NCBI GenBank assembly: GCA_902542325.1
Contig: CACBUE010000001.1
Coordinates: 62,001 to 126,000, forward strand
Length of the DNA stretch: 64,000 nucleotides
Source of the DNA: an uncultured SAR86 cluster bacterium
GTDB lineage: Bacteria; Pseudomonadota; Gammaproteobacteria; Magnimaribacterales; Magnimaribacteraceae
Reading direction: 5' to 3'
Each line of letters starts with the position of its first letter. The stretch's first letter is position 1. This document shows positions 61,732 through 64,000 of the stretch, one piece after another. Made by a program: the position numbers and the translations under genes. The notes below the pieces were generated by a model, which did no database searches, was not told the DNA's origin, and was given only the letters and a program-made list of their open reading frames with translations.

Positions 61732-62786
61732 TTGATTTATTTGGTGACATAATAGAAAGAAATATCTCCAAGAGAATATTTCATAGTATTTGTATTGTTG
61801 CAGTTGCAATCTCTTTGCTAGATTTTTTATTTAAATTTATTTCTGAAATCTCTGATATATCAGATTCTTATCTTGTGTTTGATGCACTAATTTATTGTTT
61901 TTATTCAATTCCAAGTTCAATTTATGAATATTTATCATACATCTGTCTAATTGGAGCGATCGTTGGTTTAGGAAGCTTAAACTCAGAAGGGGAGATTATA
62001 GGTTCAAAAGTTTTAGGTAAATCGAATTTTAGGATGGCGATAGCATCTTTAAGGCCTGCAATAGTAATAATAGCAATAGCTTTTTTATTTCAAGAGACTT
62101 TACATCCTTCATTGTCACAAGCTAACGAGGAAAATAGATTAGTAAAGCAAGAAAGATTCGATTCAGAGGATGGTTATTGGTTTGCTTCTGAGTCTTCAAT
62201 TAATTTTTTTAAAACTTCTCCGAGTAAAGATTCTATTAATGATGTTACGACTTATCAATATGGAGAAAAGGGGAATATTAATCAAATAATAGATTCGAAA
62301 TATGCTAAACGTCAAAATGGCATCTGGACTCTATTTGATTTAACAATAACGGACTTTCAAAAAAATTCTATTCGCCTTCAAGAAAAAAAAATATGGCCAG
62401 AAGGTCCTAAAGATAGTGATATGAGAAGAATTCTATCTCCTAGGTATCTTTCAATTAGTGAGCTCAATGAAGCTTTAAAGTTAAACATATCTGAATATAG
62501 AAGAAATAGCTTATCTCTGGAGTATTGGAAGAAAATATTCCATCCTATTACAACAATATTATTAATTTTGTTAGCTGCATCTTTCGTCTTTGGGAGAGTA
62601 AGAGATGAGTCTATTGGTAAAAGAATTCTTACTGGAGTTTTATTCGCATTTTCCTTGAATATTTGTCAAAACCTCTTTGCAAGTATGGCAGCAGTCTCAC
62701 TTTTAAGCCCATTCTATGCAGTTACTTTACCTATAGCAGCAGTTATTGTTTTAACAACTATATTCTGGAAACTTAAATCTAATTAA
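61728..62786 (+). CDS. lptG: LPS export permease LptG
   Basis: 352 residues (360 in E. coli). Same six-segment fold as LptF, with GLGSLNSEGEIIGSKVLGKSNFRM as the coupling region and YRRNSLSLEYWKKIFHPITT before the last membrane segments. The periplasmic domain spans about 130-260. The 3' end overlaps the convergent RDD gene by eight bases. Confidence 0.94.
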   Translation: MIDLFGDIIERNISKRIFHSICIVAVAISLLDFLFKFISEISDISDSYLVFDALIYCFYSIPSSIYEYLSYICLIGAIVGLGSLNSEGEIIGSKVLGKSNFRMAIASLRPAIVIIAIAFLFQETLHPSLSQANEENRLVKQERFDSEDGYWFASESSINFFKTSPSKDSINDVTTYQYGEKGNINQIIDSKYAKRQNGIWTLFDLTITDFQKNSIRLQEKKIWPEGPKDSDMRRILSPRYLSISELNEALKLNISEYRRNSLSLEYWKKIFHPITTILLILLAASFVFGRVRDESIGKRILTGVLFAFSLNICQNLFASMAAVSLLSPFYAVTLPIAAVIVLTTIFWKLKSN

Positions 62787-63189
62787 TCTTAGCAATTCTT
62801 GTTTTTGTTGCTAAATCAGCCAGAGATTTTTTTTCTTCGTTAAAAAAAATATATAAGTAGCCAAGACCAAAGAATAAGAAAGAAAAGGTAGAAAAAGCGC
62901 AACGTAAGAGACAAATTCTTATTGTTAACTTTTCTTCAGAAATAAGTTTTATTTTCCATGCTTGCATACCTACAGTCTGTCCATCATTTACCAACCAAAA
63001 ATAAGAGTAAAAGATTGGTCCAGAGAAAATAGTAACGAAAAGCTGCAGTAAATCTATAATTCCGCCGTTTTCAGGAGCTCCGCCGTTTAAAAATACGAGT
63101 AATAAAGTTAAAGAAAAGATTATCCCTAAAATCAGTAAACTGTCATAAACAAGGGAAAATATTCTTTTAAAAAAGCCTGAATTTTCCAT
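62779..63189 (-). CDS. RDD family membrane protein
   Basis: 136 residues. It starts FFKRIFSLVYDSLLILGIIF: the Arg and Asp of the RDD family, with FKRIF in place of the usual R-R. Three or four membrane segments follow, with GQTVGMQAWKIKLISEE, the conserved block after TM2. Members of this family are of mostly unknown function; some act as sodium/proton antiporters. Confidence 0.85.
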   Translation of the reverse strand: MENSGFFKRIFSLVYDSLLILGIIFSLTLLLVFLNGGAPENGGIIDLLQLFVTIFSGPIFYSYFWLVNDGQTVGMQAWKIKLISEEKLTIRICLLRCAFSTFSFLFFGLGYLYIFFNEEKKSLADLATKTRIAKIN

Positions 63190-63246
63190 AATAATTTGGA
63201 GAAGATATTTTTTTTGATTATTCTATGTACAAATTGAGAGTTTATT

Positions 63247-64000
63247 ATGCATGATATATCCAAATCTAGTGATACCTTTTTCTTAGGCCATCCCAAAGGT
63301 CTCGTAACGCTTTTTTTAACTGAAATGTGGGAAAGAATGTCCTTCTATGGAATGAGAGGATTACTTGTTTTGTTCATGACAAGGGAGGTAGCTGAAGGAG
63401 GCATGAATCTTAATGCTCCTGAGGCTATGGCAATCTATGGAATATATGGCGCTTCAGTGTATTTTCTATGTGTTCCTGGCGGATGGATTGCAGATAAGCT
63501 TTTTGGAGCCCAGAAAACTGTTCTATATGGTGCTATTATTATAACAATTGGTCACTTTGTGCTGGCAATTCCCTATGATAAAACCTTTTTTCTTGGTTTA
63601 GTTCTTGTCTCAATCGGTACAGGTCTTTTAAAGCCAAACATCTCAACTATCGTCGGCCAACTCTATAAGCCAGGAGATGTAAGAATCGATTCCGGCTACA
63701 CGATATTTTATATGTCCATCAATATAGGAAGTATGCTCGGATTCCTTGTTTGTGGCTATCTTGGAGAGAAGGTAGGGTGGCATTGGGGTTTCGGTGCCGC
63801 TGGTGTAGGAATGACTTTTGGTGTTTTACAGTATATTTTTACTAGAAATTCATTAGGAGAAGCAGGAAAAAATCCTAACTTAGCTCCTACTGAAGATGTA
63901 TCAAAGTACGTGAAGATATTTAAATATAGTGCAATAGCTATTTTCTTACTAGTTACTTCAGGCTTTGCTGGACTTTGGAGTGTCGATCCACAACTACTCA
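63247..64000 (+). CDS. POT family proton-dependent peptide transporter (3' end cut by window)
   Basis: 251 codons of an open frame not in the track. It starts ATG CAT GAT and shows the POT signature TEMWERMSFYGMRGLLVLFM (ExxERxxYY-like), then VPGGWIADKLFGAQKTVLYG and GTGLLKPNISTIVGQLY, the PTR2 signatures. It imports di- and tripeptides with protons. About half the protein (usual length about 450-520) is beyond the window. Confidence 0.93.
   Translation, partial: MHDISKSSDTFFLGHPKGLVTLFLTEMWERMSFYGMRGLLVLFMTREVAEGGMNLNAPEAMAIYGIYGASVYFLCVPGGWIADKLFGAQKTVLYGAIIITIGHFVLAIPYDKTFFLGLVLVSIGTGLLKPNISTIVGQLYKPGDVRIDSGYTIFYMSINIGSMLGFLVCGYLGEKVGWHWGFGAAGVGMTFGVLQYIFTRNSLGEAGKNPNLAPTEDVSKYVKIFKYSAIAIFLLVTSGFAGLWSVDPQLL

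Overview
The window is an ordinary, very compact stretch of a low-GC gammaproteobacterial chromosome. The gene orders bamA-skp-lpxD-fabZ-lpxA-lpxB-rnhB-dnaE-accA-tilS, pepA-holC-valS-(divergent)-lptF-lptG, holD-rimI, fur/bamE (divergent), smpB-ssrA, uvrA/ssb (divergent) and grpE-dnaK-dnaJ with sigma-32 promoters are all gammaproteobacterial. AT-rich DNA, overlapping genes, tiny intergenic gaps and several TTG starts suggest a streamlined genome, such as an uncultivated marine lineage (SAR86-like). That placement is an inference from style only.

Layout. 1-6100: end of the spc and the whole alpha ribosomal operon (partial rplF to rplQ, with secY and rpoA). 6103-12206: uvrA, ssb, the fabB-fabA pair for unsaturated fatty acids and a polyprenyl diphosphate synthase. 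12313-15312: rplU-rpmA-obgE-proB, then rpsT on the other strand. 15376-18982: a WaaQ-like glycosyltransferase, an SMP-30 family protein, MarC and an epimerase-family reductase. 19096-19964: tmRNA and smpB. 20003-22167: a small membrane protein, a sodium-dependent SNF-family transporter and bamE.

22243-27150: fur, the grpE-dnaK-dnaJ chaperone set (clear sigma-32 promoters before grpE and dnaK) and dapB. 27321-47177: a long one-direction cluster: rpsB (frameshifted in this sequence), tsf, frr, uppS, cdsA, dxr, rseP, bamA, skp, lpxD, fabZ, lpxA, lpxB, rnhB, dnaE, accA, tilS and an enoyl-CoA hydratase. It joins translation, isoprenoid and phospholipid precursors, outer-membrane assembly and lipid A synthesis.

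47182-51877: a GPH-type sugar symporter, leuA with a probable attenuator leader, a HolD-like DNA polymerase III psi subunit, rimI and a glutathione peroxidase. 51934-59081: Tas-like aldo-keto reductase, ElaA-like acetyltransferase, a membrane-anchored parvulin-like protein, a HupE/UreJ protein, a membrane-tethered cold-shock domain protein, valS and holC. 59084-64000: pepA, lptF, lptG, an RDD protein and the start of a POT peptide transporter.

I found no prophage, insertion sequence, CRISPR array, tRNA or defence system, and no convincing new multi-gene system. The points most worth a second look are the rpsB frameshift at an A-run, the absence of pyrH between tsf and frr, the unusual tmRNA tag, the leuA leader, and the fact that all nine convergent gene junctions have essentially no intergenic space.
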